Under the pieces are notes generated by a model. That model saw only the letters and a program-made list of their open reading frames with translations, had not been told where the DNA came from and did no database searches. The translations under genes were made by a program, and so were the position numbers. 64,000 nt of DNA from Brenneria nigrifluens DSM 30175 = ATCC 13028 (GTDB lineage Bacteria > Pseudomonadota > Gammaproteobacteria > Enterobacterales > Enterobacteriaceae), in the NCBI RefSeq assembly GCF_005484965.1, contig NZ_CP034036.1:620001-684000 (forward strand). The letters are read 5' to 3'. This document shows positions 17,297 to 25,715 of this stretch, piece after piece; positions within the stretch are counted from its first letter, which is position 1, and each line of letters starts with the position of its first letter.

Positions 17297-18565
17297 ATGG
17301 CGTGGAATCAGCCCGGTAATAACGGACAGGACCGCGACCCGTGGGGGAGCAGCAATAACAATAGCGGCAACTCTGGCGGAAATAATAATAAAGGCGGCCG
17401 GGAGCAAGGGCCGCCGGATCTGGACGATATCTTCCGCAAGCTGAGTAAAAAACTCAGCGAACTGGGAGGAGGAAAAGGCGCGGGCGCCGGCAACGGCGGG
17501 ACTTCCGGCGGTTCCGGCCTGGGCGGTCGGGTTGTCGGCATCGTCGCGGTCGCGGCGGTCGTCATCTGGGCGGCCAGCGGCTTCTATACCATCAAAGAAG
17601 CGGAACGCGGCGTGGTGACTCGCTTTGGTAAATTCAGCCATCAGGTCGAACCCGGTCTGAACTGGAAGCCGACGTTCATTGATTCCGTCAGGGCCGTTAA
17701 CGTGGAATCGGTACGTGAACTGGCGACGTCCGGCGTGATGCTGACCTCGGACGAGAACGTGGTGCGCGTCGAAATGAACGTGCAGTACCGCGTAACCGAA
17801 CCGGAACGCTACCTGTTCAGCGTAACCAACGCCGATGACAGCCTGCGTCAGGCGACGGACAGCGCGTTGCGCGGCGTGATCGGCAAGTACACCATGGATA
17901 AGATCCTGACCGAGGGCCGAACCATTGTGCGTACCGATACCCAGCGGGTGCTGGAGGAAACGGTGCGGCCGTACAATATGGGCATCACCCTGTTGGACGT
18001 CAACTTCCAGGCGGCGCGTCCGCCGGAAGAGGTCAAGGCCGCGTTTGACGACGCTATTGCCGCCCGTGAAAACGAGCAGCAATATATTCGTGAAGCGGAA
18101 GCCTATGCCAACGAGGTTCAGCCGCGCGCCAACGGTCAGGCGCAGCGTATTCTGGAAGAGGCCCGCGCTTATAAAACCCGTACCGTTCTGGAAGCGCAGG
18201 GTGAAGTGGCCCGTTTCGCCAGGGTGTTGCCGGAATATAAAGCCGCGCCCGAAATTACGCGCGAACGTTTGTATATTGAAACCATGGAGCGCGTACTGAG
18301 CCATACCCGTAAAGTGCTGGTCAATGACAAAGGCGGCAACCTGATGGTGCTACCGCTGGATCAGATGCTGCGCGGCGGTTCATCCGGCAGCGGCGAGAAT
18401 ACGCCGTCAGGCAACAGCGGCGCCAACCCGCTGCGTTTGCCCGCTACGTCCGGCAACAGCGGGGCGAGCACCGGCCAGACGCGCAGCAGCAACAATGGAA
18501 ATATCATGGATCAGCGCAGAGCGAATGCGCAACGTGATGACCTCACTCGAGTAGGGAGAGAATAA
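17297..18565 (+). CDS. hflK: FtsH protease modulator HflK
   Basis: HflK and HflC form the large membrane cage around the FtsH protease. The 422-residue product starts with a Gly/Asn-rich cytoplasmic segment, has one membrane span at about residues 78-97 (GIVAVAAVVIWAASGFY), then the SPFH domain with GVVTRFGKF and a helical region rich in Ala and Glu (about 240-310). It ends in a low-complexity Ser/Gly/Asn tail. hflC follows after three bases, so the two are co-translated. Confidence 0.97.
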   Translation: MAWNQPGNNGQDRDPWGSSNNNSGNSGGNNNKGGREQGPPDLDDIFRKLSKKLSELGGGKGAGAGNGGTSGGSGLGGRVVGIVAVAAVVIWAASGFYTIKEAERGVVTRFGKFSHQVEPGLNWKPTFIDSVRAVNVESVRELATSGVMLTSDENVVRVEMNVQYRVTEPERYLFSVTNADDSLRQATDSALRGVIGKYTMDKILTEGRTIVRTDTQRVLEETVRPYNMGITLLDVNFQAARPPEEVKAAFDDAIAARENEQQYIREAEAYANEVQPRANGQAQRILEEARAYKTRTVLEAQGEVARFARVLPEYKAAPEITRERLYIETMERVLSHTRKVLVNDKGGNLMVLPLDQMLRGGSSGSGENTPSGNSGANPLRLPATSGNSGASTGQTRSSNNGNIMDQRRANAQRDDLTRVGRE

Positions 18566-18568
18566 TTA

Positions 18569-19558
18569 ATGCGTAAGCCCTTACTATTTATCCTGATCCT
18601 GGTACTGGTGGTAGTCTATGCGTCACTGTTTGTGGTGCAGGAAGGCCAGCGCGGCATCGTGATGCGTTTTGGCAAAGTGTTGCGCGATGATGAAAACAAA
18701 CCGCTGATCTATGCCCCGGGATTACAGTTCAAGATCCCGTTCATTGATTCGGTGAAAATGCTGGATGCCCGTATTCAGACCATGGAAAATCAGGCCGACC
18801 GCTTTATTACCAAAGAGCAGAAAGACCTGATTATCGATTCCTATATCAAATGGCGCATCAGCGATTTCAGCCGTTACTATCTGGCGACCGGCGGCGGCGA
18901 TGTTTCTCAGGCGGAAGTGCTGTTGAAACGTAAATTCAGCGACCGTCTGCGTTCCGAGATCGGCCGTCTGGATTTAAAAGGCATCGTTACCGATTCGCGC
19001 GGCCAACTGATGACCGATGTACGTGACGCATTGAACACCGGTACCGGCGAGACCACGGAAGCCGATAACGCCATTGCTTCGGCCGCGGCCCGCGTTGCGG
19101 AGGAAACCACCGGCGCTCAGCCGCACGTTAACCCGAACAGTATGGCGGCGCTGGGTATCGAAGTTATCGACGTGCGCATCAAGCAGATTAACCTGCCGAC
19201 CGAAGTGTCCGACGCCATCTACCAACGTATGCGTGCGGAACGTGAAGCGGTAGCGCGTCGCCACCGTTCGCAGGGTCAGGAAGAGGCCGAGAAGTTAAAA
19301 GCGACGGCCGACTACGAGGTAACCCGTACGCTGGCGGAAGCCGAGCGTCAGGGGCGTATTTCACGTGGTGAAGGCGATGCGGAAGCGGCGAAGCTGTTTG
19401 CCCAGGCCTTCAGCGAAGATCCTGATTTCTACTCCTTCATTCGTAGCCTGCGCGCTTATGAAAGTAGCTTCAGTTCTAATCAGGACGTGATGGTGCTGAG
19501 CCCGGACAGCGATTTCTTCCGCTATATGAAATCGCCGGAAACGACGCTGCGTAATTAA
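18569..19558 (+). CDS. hflC: FtsH protease modulator HflC
   Basis: HflC is the partner of HflK in the FtsH-regulating complex. The 329-residue product begins with an uncleaved membrane segment (about residues 4-22), followed by the SPFH domain (GQRGIVMRFGKVL) and a long charged helix (about 220-275, EAEKLKATADYEVTRTLAEA). It is close to the E. coli length of 334. It is three bases after hflK and is followed by a strong terminator. Confidence 0.97.
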   Translation: MRKPLLFILILVLVVVYASLFVVQEGQRGIVMRFGKVLRDDENKPLIYAPGLQFKIPFIDSVKMLDARIQTMENQADRFITKEQKDLIIDSYIKWRISDFSRYYLATGGGDVSQAEVLLKRKFSDRLRSEIGRLDLKGIVTDSRGQLMTDVRDALNTGTGETTEADNAIASAAARVAEETTGAQPHVNPNSMAALGIEVIDVRIKQINLPTEVSDAIYQRMRAEREAVARRHRSQGQEEAEKLKATADYEVTRTLAEAERQGRISRGEGDAEAAKLFAQAFSEDPDFYSFIRSLRAYESSFSSNQDVMVLSPDSDFFRYMKSPETTLRN

Positions 19559-19584
19559 TCGCTGACTGAAGCAAATTTGTCTAA

Positions 19585-19609
19585 AGCCCGTTATTTACGG
19601 GCTTTTTTT
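19585..19609 (+). terminator. Terminator after hflC
   Basis: AGCCCGT (19585-19591) pairs with ACGGGCT (19597-19603) around a five-base loop and is followed by six T. It lies 26 bp past hflC and ends the hfq-hflXKC transcription unit. Confidence 0.92.
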
Positions 19610-19610
19610 A

Positions 19611-19681
19611 TGACGGGCTTCCTGCCCGTCTCCCTTTCGGGCCGTCGCCAGCGACCTTTAAAATCGCTCCCGGCGATTTCT
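19611..19681. repeat. Modular hairpin repeat before yjeT
   Basis: Three short hairpins follow each other: GACGGGC-ttcct-GCCCGTC, GTCGC-ca-GCGAC, and AAATCGC-tccc-GGCGATTT. The segment CTTTCGGGCCGTCGC recurs with one difference (CCTTCGGGCCGTCGC) in the repeat at 24421-24562, so both belong to one dispersed family of intergenic palindromes. Confidence 0.7.
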
Positions 19682-19693
19682 TATGGAGTTTTT

Positions 19694-19894
19694 ATGAACG
19701 CAACCGTATGGATGGCGCTGGGTCTGGTGCTGATTATCGAAGGGCTGGGGCCCTTGCTGTTTCCCCGCATCTGGCGGCGGATGATTTTGGCGATGGCGCA
19801 GTTGCCTGATAACACGTTACGGCGTTTTGGCGGCGGAATAGTGGTTGCCGGATGTGTTGTCTACTATATGTTGCGTAGCCGCATGGGTGGTTAA
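19694..19894 (+). CDS. yjeT: DUF2065 family small membrane protein YjeT
   Basis: The 66-residue product has two predicted membrane helices (about residues 4-21 and 45-61) with the conserved RRFGGGIVVAG motif between and into the second. It closely resembles E. coli YjeT (65 residues), which lies between hflC and purA as here. Function is unknown; later work links the family to the HflKC-FtsH neighbourhood only by location. The ATG at 19694 gives the family length; a longer frame from 19577 runs through the terminator and repeat and is rejected. Confidence 0.93.
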   Translation: MNATVWMALGLVLIIEGLGPLLFPRIWRRMILAMAQLPDNTLRRFGGGIVVAGCVVYYMLRSRMGG

Positions 19895-19993
19895 AATAGC
19901 GCGGAAAAATGTGCGCAAACCGGTGCTAAAAGTACTGAAAACGAGCAAATGAGATGTTAGAATCCTTTTTTAAGCAACCTGGTGATTCTTGAG

Positions 19994-21292
19994 ATGGGAA
20001 AGAACGTCGTCGTACTGGGCACCCAATGGGGTGACGAAGGTAAAGGCAAGGTCGTTGACCTGCTGACTGAACGGGCTAAATATGTCGTGCGCTACCAAGG
20101 TGGCCACAATGCTGGCCATACTCTGGTTATCAACGGTGAAAAAACCGTTCTTCATTTAATTCCCTCTGGCATTCTGCGTGAAAACGTTGTCAGTATCATC
20201 GCCAACGGCGTGGTGCTGGCGCCTGACGCATTGCTGAAAGAAATGACGGATCTTGAAGCGCGCGGCGTCCCGGTACGCGAGCGTTTGCTGCTTTCCGAAG
20301 CTTGCCCGCTGATTCTTCCTTATCATGTGGCGTTGGATAACGCGCGTGAAAAAGCGCGCGGCGCGAAGGCCATCGGCACGACGGGGCGCGGCATCGGTCC
20401 GGCTTATGAAGATAAAGTCGCCCGTCGCGGGCTGCGCGTCGGCGATCTGTTTGATAAACAAACTTTTGCCGTCAAGCTCAAAGAGATCGTCGACTACCAT
20501 AACTTCCAGCTGGTTAACTATTACAAAGTCGAAGCGGTCGACTATCAGAAAGTGCTGGATGACGTGCTGGCGATCGCCGACATCCTGACCGGCATGGTGG
20601 TTGATGTGTCCGACCTGCTGTACAAGGCGCATCAGCGCGGCGAATTTGTGATGTTTGAAGGGGCGCAGGGCACGCTGCTGGATATCGACCACGGCACCTA
20701 TCCGTATGTGACCTCTTCGAATACCACCGCCGGCGGCGTGGCGACAGGTTCCGGCCTGGGCCCGCGTTACGTTGATTACGTGCTGGGTATCGTCAAGGCC
20801 TATTCCACCCGCGTCGGCGCCGGTCCGTTCCCGACCGAGCTGTTCGATGATGTCGGCGATTACCTCACCGAGAAAGGCAACGAATTCGGCGCCACCACCG
20901 GCCGCCGCCGCCGTACCGGCTGGCTGGATACGGTTGCCGTTCGCCGCGCGGTACAGATCAACTCGCTGTCCGGGTTCTGTATGACCAAGCTGGACGTGCT
21001 GGATGGCTTGCAAGAAGTCAAACTCTGCGTCGGCTACCGTATGCCGGACGGCAGCGAAGTGGATACCACCCCGCTGGCCGCCGAGGGCTGGGAAGGCATC
21101 GAGCCGATCTATGAAACCCTGCCCGGCTGGTCCGAAAGCACGTTCGGCGTACAACAGCGCGATAAACTGCCGCAGGCGGCGCTGAACTACATCAAACGCG
21201 TAGAAGAACTGACCGGCGTTCCGGTGGATATTATCTCTACCGGTCCGGATCGCAGCGAAACCATTATCCTGCGCGATCCGTTTGATGCCTGA
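19994..21292 (+). CDS. purA: Adenylosuccinate synthetase
   Basis: PurA condenses IMP with aspartate using GTP to form adenylosuccinate on the way to AMP. The 432-residue product has VVVLGTQWGDEGKGK at the N terminus, GGHNAGHTLV, GTTGRGIGPAYEDK and TTGRRRRTGWLD, and ends with STGPDRSETI. The length equals E. coli PurA. The ATG at 19994 is chosen because it gives the conserved N terminus; an in-frame GTG lies four codons earlier. A GCGCAAACCGGTGC segment about 80 bp upstream could be a weak PurR half-site. The E. coli downstream neighbour nsrR is absent. Confidence 0.98.
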   Translation: MGKNVVVLGTQWGDEGKGKVVDLLTERAKYVVRYQGGHNAGHTLVINGEKTVLHLIPSGILRENVVSIIANGVVLAPDALLKEMTDLEARGVPVRERLLLSEACPLILPYHVALDNAREKARGAKAIGTTGRGIGPAYEDKVARRGLRVGDLFDKQTFAVKLKEIVDYHNFQLVNYYKVEAVDYQKVLDDVLAIADILTGMVVDVSDLLYKAHQRGEFVMFEGAQGTLLDIDHGTYPYVTSSNTTAGGVATGSGLGPRYVDYVLGIVKAYSTRVGAGPFPTELFDDVGDYLTEKGNEFGATTGRRRRTGWLDTVAVRRAVQINSLSGFCMTKLDVLDGLQEVKLCVGYRMPDGSEVDTTPLAAEGWEGIEPIYETLPGWSESTFGVQQRDKLPQAALNYIKRVEELTGVPVDIISTGPDRSETIILRDPFDA

Positions 21293-21327
21293 TTAGTTGG
21301 CAAAGGACGGGTAGCCCCCCTCGCGGC

Positions 21328-21347
21328 CTCCCCCTTGCCAGGGGGGG
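21328..21347. repeat. C-rich/G-rich hairpin repeat (copy 1)
   Basis: A CTCCCCCTTG-CCAGGGGG hairpin lies downstream of purA. The same core with one change (TTGTC for TTGCC) recurs at 28911-28930. A second C-rich/G-rich stem beside it was split by the 402-bp element described next. Confidence 0.7.
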
Positions 21348-21371
21348 CGTGCTCCCTCCCCCGCGAAGGGG

Positions 21372-21773
21372 CTGTCTCTTATACACAAATCCAAGGAACC
21401 TCTAGAGGCCATGTGTATTCTGGTCTTGGGTTCATTCTTGGTTCTTGGTTCTTGGTTCTTTGTTTTTTGCTTTTCGTCGGCGTAAGAAATCACGCTGAGG
21501 TGGACGACCCCGCGAATGCGCCGCAGGGAGGCGGCGCAAGCCAGTGCCGCGTCGGGAACGCGTCACTGGCGGTTCGGGAAAGGGGGCGACCGCCGAAGGC
21601 ATCGCGTCAGCGACGTGATTTCAGCCACAAGCCCGGGTCCGCAGGGTGGTGGCGCTTGAACCACCCTGCGTCGGGCGCGTGCTGCGACATAGCAGAGAAA
21701 TGACGGCCTTCTAGCGCACGAAATAGCGCTGAACTCACATATACCGTTAACAGTATATGTGACTAAGAGACAG
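21372..21773. mobile_element. 402-bp non-autonomous element (MITE) with Tn5/IS50-like ends and 10-bp target duplication
   Basis: The left end CTGTCTCTTATACACAAAT matches the Tn5 outside end at 17 of 19 positions. The right end, read inward, is CTGTCTCTTAGTCACATAT, giving terminal inverted repeats. The 10-mer CGCGAAGGGG stands directly outside both ends (21362-21371 and 21774-21783), a clear target duplication. No transposase is encoded. The interior has strong stem-loops, including CGCAGGGTGGT/ACCACCCTGCG (21640-21650 with 21660-21670) and GCCAGTG/CACTGGC (21540-21546 with 21564-21570). A near-perfect 28-bp palindrome (21735-21762) lies just inside the right end. It would need a transposase supplied by an IS4-family element elsewhere. 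Confidence 0.85.
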
Positions 21774-21836
21774 CGCGAAGGGGAGGGTTGGGGTGGGGTC
21801 CGCAGAAGGCGGATTCTCGTCCTTTTTACTGCCCCG

Positions 21837-23222
21837 CTATTTATCCGCGGCGATTTCCGCCAGCGCTTTATTCTTCAATGCATCCAGCAGTTTATTATGG
21901 ATGTTACCGAAGCCCCCGTTGCTCATGACCAGAATATGATCGCCCGGCTGTGCGGTCTTCACAATCATCTCTACCAGCGTATCGACGTCGGCGCTCCAGT
22001 GCGCGGGCTGCACGCAGGATTCCGCCACCTCGGCGACCTGCCAGGGAATATGCTGCGGCTGGAACAAAAAGACCTCGTCGGCGCGGCCCAGCGACGGCGC
22101 GAGTTCGTTTTTGCACATCCCCATCTTCATGGTGTTGGAGCGCGGTTCAAGCACCGCCAGAATGCGCGCCGTCCCGCCGACTTTGCTGCGCAGAGCGGCC
22201 AGCGTCGCCAGTATGGCGGTAGGGTGGTGGGCGAAATCATCATAAACGCTAACGCCATGCTCGGAGCCGCGTAATTCAAGGCGGCGGCGGGCGTTGACGA
22301 ATCCCCCCAGGGCGCGGCAGGCATCGGCAGGCAGCACGCCCACGTGGTGCGCCGCGGCAATCGCCATCAGCCCATTGTGCATATTGTGTTCGCCGACCAG
22401 GTTCCAATGCACTTCGCCAACCTGTTCGCCGTTCAGGTAAACCTGGTATTCGCTGGCGTCGGTAGTCGCTTTTTTCGCATTCCACACGCCGTCTTCACCG
22501 ACCAGCTCCTGCTCGCTCCAGCATCCCATCGCCATCACCTGCTTCAGATGAACGTCGTTGGCCGGCAGGATGATTTTCCCGCTGCCGGGAACCAGACGCA
22601 CCAGGTGATGGAACTGTTTCTGGATGGCTTTCAGGTCGTCGAAAATATCGGCGTGGTCGAATTCCAGATTATTCAGAATAAGGGTGCGGGGACTGTAATG
22701 AACGAACTTGGAACGCTTATCAAAGAAGGCGCAGTCATATTCGTCGGCCTCGACCACCATAAACGGACTGGCGCCCAGACGCGCCGAGACGGTAAAGTTT
22801 CCCGGCACGCCGCCAATCACGAACCCCGGCTGGTAGCCGCAATCTTCCAGGATCCAGGTAACCATGCCCGCCGTGGTGGTCTTGCCGTGCGTACCGGCGA
22901 CCGCAATCACCCAGCGATGGCGCAGGACGTCATCGTGCAGCCACTGCGGGCCGGAGACATAAGGCAGCCCCTGTTCCAGCATGGCTTCGACGCAGGGATT
23001 TCCGCGCGTCATCGCATTGCCCACGATAACCAGGTCGGGCGCGGGATCGAGCTGAGCCGGGTCGTACCCCTGAATCAGCGTGATTCCCTGTTCTTCCAGT
23101 AAGGTACTCATGGGAGGATAAACGTTCGCATCTGAGCCTGTTACCTGATGCCCCAATGACCGGGCCAGCAGCGCCAGGCCGCCCATAAAGGTGCCGCAGA
23201 TACCTAAAATATGAATACGCAT
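21837..23222 (-). CDS. mpl: UDP-N-acetylmuramate:L-alanyl-gamma-D-glutamyl-meso-diaminopimelate ligase
   Basis: Mpl recycles cell wall by attaching the murein tripeptide directly to UDP-MurNAc. The 461-residue Mur ligase has the UDP-binding N-terminal motif ILGICGTFMGGLALLARSLG, the ATP-binding P-loop VAGTHGKTTTAGM (about residues 110-122), EADEYDCAFFDKRSKF, and YDDFAHHPTAI in the C-terminal domain. It is near the E. coli length (457). It is divergent from fbp, as in E. coli, but lies next to purA here, which it does not in E. coli. Confidence 0.97.
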   Translation of the reverse strand: MRIHILGICGTFMGGLALLARSLGHQVTGSDANVYPPMSTLLEEQGITLIQGYDPAQLDPAPDLVIVGNAMTRGNPCVEAMLEQGLPYVSGPQWLHDDVLRHRWVIAVAGTHGKTTTAGMVTWILEDCGYQPGFVIGGVPGNFTVSARLGASPFMVVEADEYDCAFFDKRSKFVHYSPRTLILNNLEFDHADIFDDLKAIQKQFHHLVRLVPGSGKIILPANDVHLKQVMAMGCWSEQELVGEDGVWNAKKATTDASEYQVYLNGEQVGEVHWNLVGEHNMHNGLMAIAAAHHVGVLPADACRALGGFVNARRRLELRGSEHGVSVYDDFAHHPTAILATLAALRSKVGGTARILAVLEPRSNTMKMGMCKNELAPSLGRADEVFLFQPQHIPWQVAEVAESCVQPAHWSADVDTLVEMIVKTAQPGDHILVMSNGGFGNIHNKLLDALKNKALAEIAADK

Positions 23223-23389
23223 ACAGTTTCCATCTATACAGTGTGACTGCGCACATTCTAACGCTATGAATCCACCATAAGAAATGGATTTGACTAGGTA
23301 CTCACTTTCTCTTTGGGCTACACTGCATGCGCAAGCGTTGGCGGTATACCAATAAACCGCTTTTCATCCGCAGACTCTGGAATAGTGTT

Positions 23390-24394
23390 ATGAAAACGTT
23401 AGGCGAATTTATCGTCGAAAAACAGCACGATTTCTCTCATGCCACCGGTGAGCTTACCGCGCTGTTGTCAGCGATTAAACTGGGCGCCAAAATTATCCAC
23501 CGCGATATCAACAAAGCGGGTCTGGTTGATATTTTAGGCGCCAGCGGCATTTCCAATATTCAGGGCGAAGTACAGATGAAGCTCGATCTGTATGCCAATG
23601 AGAAGTTGAAAGCGGCGTTAAAAGCGCGGGGCGAGGTCGCCGGCATCGCCTCCGAAGAAGAGGACGAGATCGTCATTTTTGAAGGCGATCGGGCTGAAAA
23701 CGCCAAATATGTGGTGTTGATGGACCCGCTGGACGGCTCTTCCAACATTGATGTCAACGTATCCGTTGGCACCATCTTCTCCATTTACCGCCGTACCACC
23801 CCTTTGGGAGTCTCGGTAACGGAAGAAGACTTCCTGCAACCGGGCAATAAGCAGGTTGCCGCCGGCTATATTGTTTATGGCTCCTCCACCATGCTGGTGT
23901 ATACCACCGGGCACGGCGTGCATGCCTTTACCTACGATCCGTCTCTGGGCGTATTCTGCCTGTCCCATGAAAAGGTTCATTTTCCGGAAAAAGGGAATAT
24001 GTACTCCATCAACGAAGGGAATTACATTAAATTTCCTCTGGGCGTGAAGAAATACATTAAGTACTGCCAGGAGCAGGACGAAGCGACGCTGCGCCCTTAT
24101 ACCTCGCGCTATATCGGTTCACTGGTCGCCGACTTCCATCGCAACCTGTTGAAGGGCGGGATTTATCTCTATCCGAGCACCGCGAGCTACCCGCAGGGCA
24201 AACTGCGTCTGCTGTACGAATGCAATCCGATGGCGTTTCTGGCGGAACAGGCGGGCGGTAAAGCCAGCGACGGCGAAAACCGTATTCTGGATATTATCCC
24301 GGATAAGCTGCACCAGCGTTCGCCTTTCTTTGTGGGAACGGAATCGATGGTGAATGACGTTGAACGTTTTATCCGCGAGTACCCGGATGAGTAA
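23390..24394 (+). CDS. fbp: Fructose-1,6-bisphosphatase, class I
   Basis: Fbp removes the 1-phosphate of fructose 1,6-bisphosphate in gluconeogenesis. The 334-residue product has the metal-site motif LMDPLDGSSNIDVNVSVG, the allosteric and substrate region GGIYLYPSTASYPQGKLRLLYE, and NPMAFLAEQAGG. The ATG at 23390 yields the family N terminus MKTLGEFIVEKQ; an upstream in-frame extension from 23327 is rejected. The intergenic region with mpl must hold both promoters. Confidence 0.98.
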   Translation: MKTLGEFIVEKQHDFSHATGELTALLSAIKLGAKIIHRDINKAGLVDILGASGISNIQGEVQMKLDLYANEKLKAALKARGEVAGIASEEEDEIVIFEGDRAENAKYVVLMDPLDGSSNIDVNVSVGTIFSIYRRTTPLGVSVTEEDFLQPGNKQVAAGYIVYGSSTMLVYTTGHGVHAFTYDPSLGVFCLSHEKVHFPEKGNMYSINEGNYIKFPLGVKKYIKYCQEQDEATLRPYTSRYIGSLVADFHRNLLKGGIYLYPSTASYPQGKLRLLYECNPMAFLAEQAGGKASDGENRILDIIPDKLHQRSPFFVGTESMVNDVERFIREYPDE

Positions 24395-24420
24395 GCACTC
24401 TTTCGCCTGAGTGGCGGCGT

Positions 24421-24562
24421 TTTTTTGTGGCGTGCCATCCATGGCCGCCACCCTTCGGGCCGTCGCTAACGCGACGTCAAAAACTTACGGAGGGCGTCCA
24501 GCCCTCCGCCCTGACGGGCCGCCGCAAGCGGCGTTAAAAAACGCTCCAGGCGTTTTTTTCTC
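24421..24562. repeat. Array of palindromic modules downstream of fbp
   Basis: At least four short hairpins follow in series: GTCGC-taac-GCGAC, GGAGGGC-gtcca-GCCCTCC, GCCGC-cgcaa-GCGGC, and AAAAAACGC-tccag-GCGTTTTTTT (24537-24560). The last has the form of a bidirectional terminator serving convergent fbp and ruvX. The CTTCGGGCCGTCGC core is shared with the repeat at 19611-19681. Confidence 0.75.
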
Positions 24563-24621
24563 CCGGAAGTTTTTTGCTTCAGCGTGCCTGCGCCGTCAGG
24601 CACACCGCATGGATACCAGCC

Positions 24622-25050
24622 CTATGGCTGCGAGTTTTGCGCCTCAAACCAGCTTTCCAGAATAATAACCGCCGATGCGGCATCCACGCTGCCTTTATCC
24701 AGCGCCCGGAAACCGCCGCGATCGAACAGATCGGCGCGCGCTTCCACCGTACTCAGCCGCTCATCATGCAGCTCGATCTGCACGCCGAAACGGCCGTGCA
24801 GGCGATTGGCGAATTTCCGCGCTCTGGCGGTGAGCGGCTGCTCGCTGCCGTCCATATTGAGCGGCAGCCCGACGACGACCAGCGCCGGTTGCCATTCGGA
24901 CAACAGCTTTTCCACTTTTTGCCAGTCGGGTACGCCGTCCTGCGCTTTAAACGACGTCAGAGGACGGGCGGTGCGCGTTATTTCCTGACCGATAGCCACG
25001 CCGATGCTTTTGGTGCCGAAATCAAAGGCGAGAATGGTGCGGCTCGCCAT
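24622..25050 (-). CDS. ruvX: Putative pre-16S rRNA nuclease YqgF/RuvX
   Basis: The 142-residue product has the RNase H-like fold of the YqgF family: the N-terminal catalytic aspartate in ILAFDFGTKSIGVAIG, LVVGLPLN with the Gly-rich turn, the acidic residue in ELHDERLSTVEA, and a final Asp in KGSVDAASAVIIL. In E. coli it takes part in 16S rRNA 5'-end maturation. Its start overlaps the yqgE stop by one base, matching the conserved yqgE-yqgF pair. Confidence 0.96.
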   Translation of the reverse strand: MASRTILAFDFGTKSIGVAIGQEITRTARPLTSFKAQDGVPDWQKVEKLLSEWQPALVVVGLPLNMDGSEQPLTARARKFANRLHGRFGVQIELHDERLSTVEARADLFDRGGFRALDKGSVDAASAVIILESWFEAQNSQP

Positions 25051-25613
25051 CAGGCGTGTCCTGCTTCGGCGGCGATATTGTGGATATCCACTCCCAGCTT
25101 TTTCGCCGCCGCGCGCCAGCGTTCGGCAATCGGGGTGTGAAACAGGATCTCTTTATCCGCCGGCGTGGTCAGCCAGGCGTTGTCCAGCAGCTCGCTTTCC
25201 AACTGGCCTTGATCCCAGGCGGAATAGCCCAGCGCCACCAGGGTGTTTTCCGGCTGCTGCGCGGTTCCCAATGTCTTCAGCACGTCTTGCGAAGTGGTGA
25301 TCATGGTCTCCGCTGAAATGCCGATGCTGGAAGCAAAACCGGAACGGGGCGTATGCAGAATAAATCCGCGATCGTCCGCCAGCGGGCCGCCGGCAAAAAC
25401 GGGCTTGTCCAGGCGGATCGACGGATCGCGCGGCGTTGGCGCTATCTTCAGCTTTTTCAGCACATTTTCCACCGTGAACTGTTCCATGGGCTTGTTGACG
25501 ATCAGCCCCATGGCGCCGTCTTCATTATGCTCGCAGATATAGACCACCGAACGTCTGAATACCGGGTCCTGGAGCGCGGGCATGGCAATGAGAAAGTGAT
25601 GCTGTAAGTTCAT
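25050..25613 (-). CDS. yqgE: YqgE/AlgH family protein
   Basis: The 187-residue protein has the family signature of UPF0301/AlgH: HHFLIAMPALQDPVFRRSVVY near the N terminus, GAMGLIVNKPM, and GYSAWDQGQLESEL. The biochemical role is unsettled; in Pseudomonas a homologue affects alginate gene expression. It is encoded between gshB and ruvX, and the ruvX start overlaps its stop, so it is co-transcribed with ruvX. Confidence 0.95.
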   Translation of the reverse strand: MNLQHHFLIAMPALQDPVFRRSVVYICEHNEDGAMGLIVNKPMEQFTVENVLKKLKIAPTPRDPSIRLDKPVFAGGPLADDRGFILHTPRSGFASSIGISAETMITTSQDVLKTLGTAQQPENTLVALGYSAWDQGQLESELLDNAWLTTPADKEILFHTPIAERWRAAAKKLGVDIHNIAAEAGHA

Positions 25614-25715
25614 TATGTGTTTTTATCGATCTCTGTCGGCGTTTGATAATCGGCCCGTCGACCAAAGACGAACCGGGCGTTTATGCGTTCCGGCTGAAGC
25701 TGGCGCCGGAATGCA

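Noticed and set aside
21372..21390. Possible sequencing-adapter remnant: the end resembles the Tn5 mosaic end used in library preparation.
   Set aside because: The 19 bases differ from the mosaic end at two positions, the right end differs further, and a 10-bp target duplication flanks the whole 402 bp, which fits a natural element.
21335..21703. Long plus-strand frame inside the miniature element.
   Set aside because: It runs across the element end and flanking repeat and shows no transposase or other motif.
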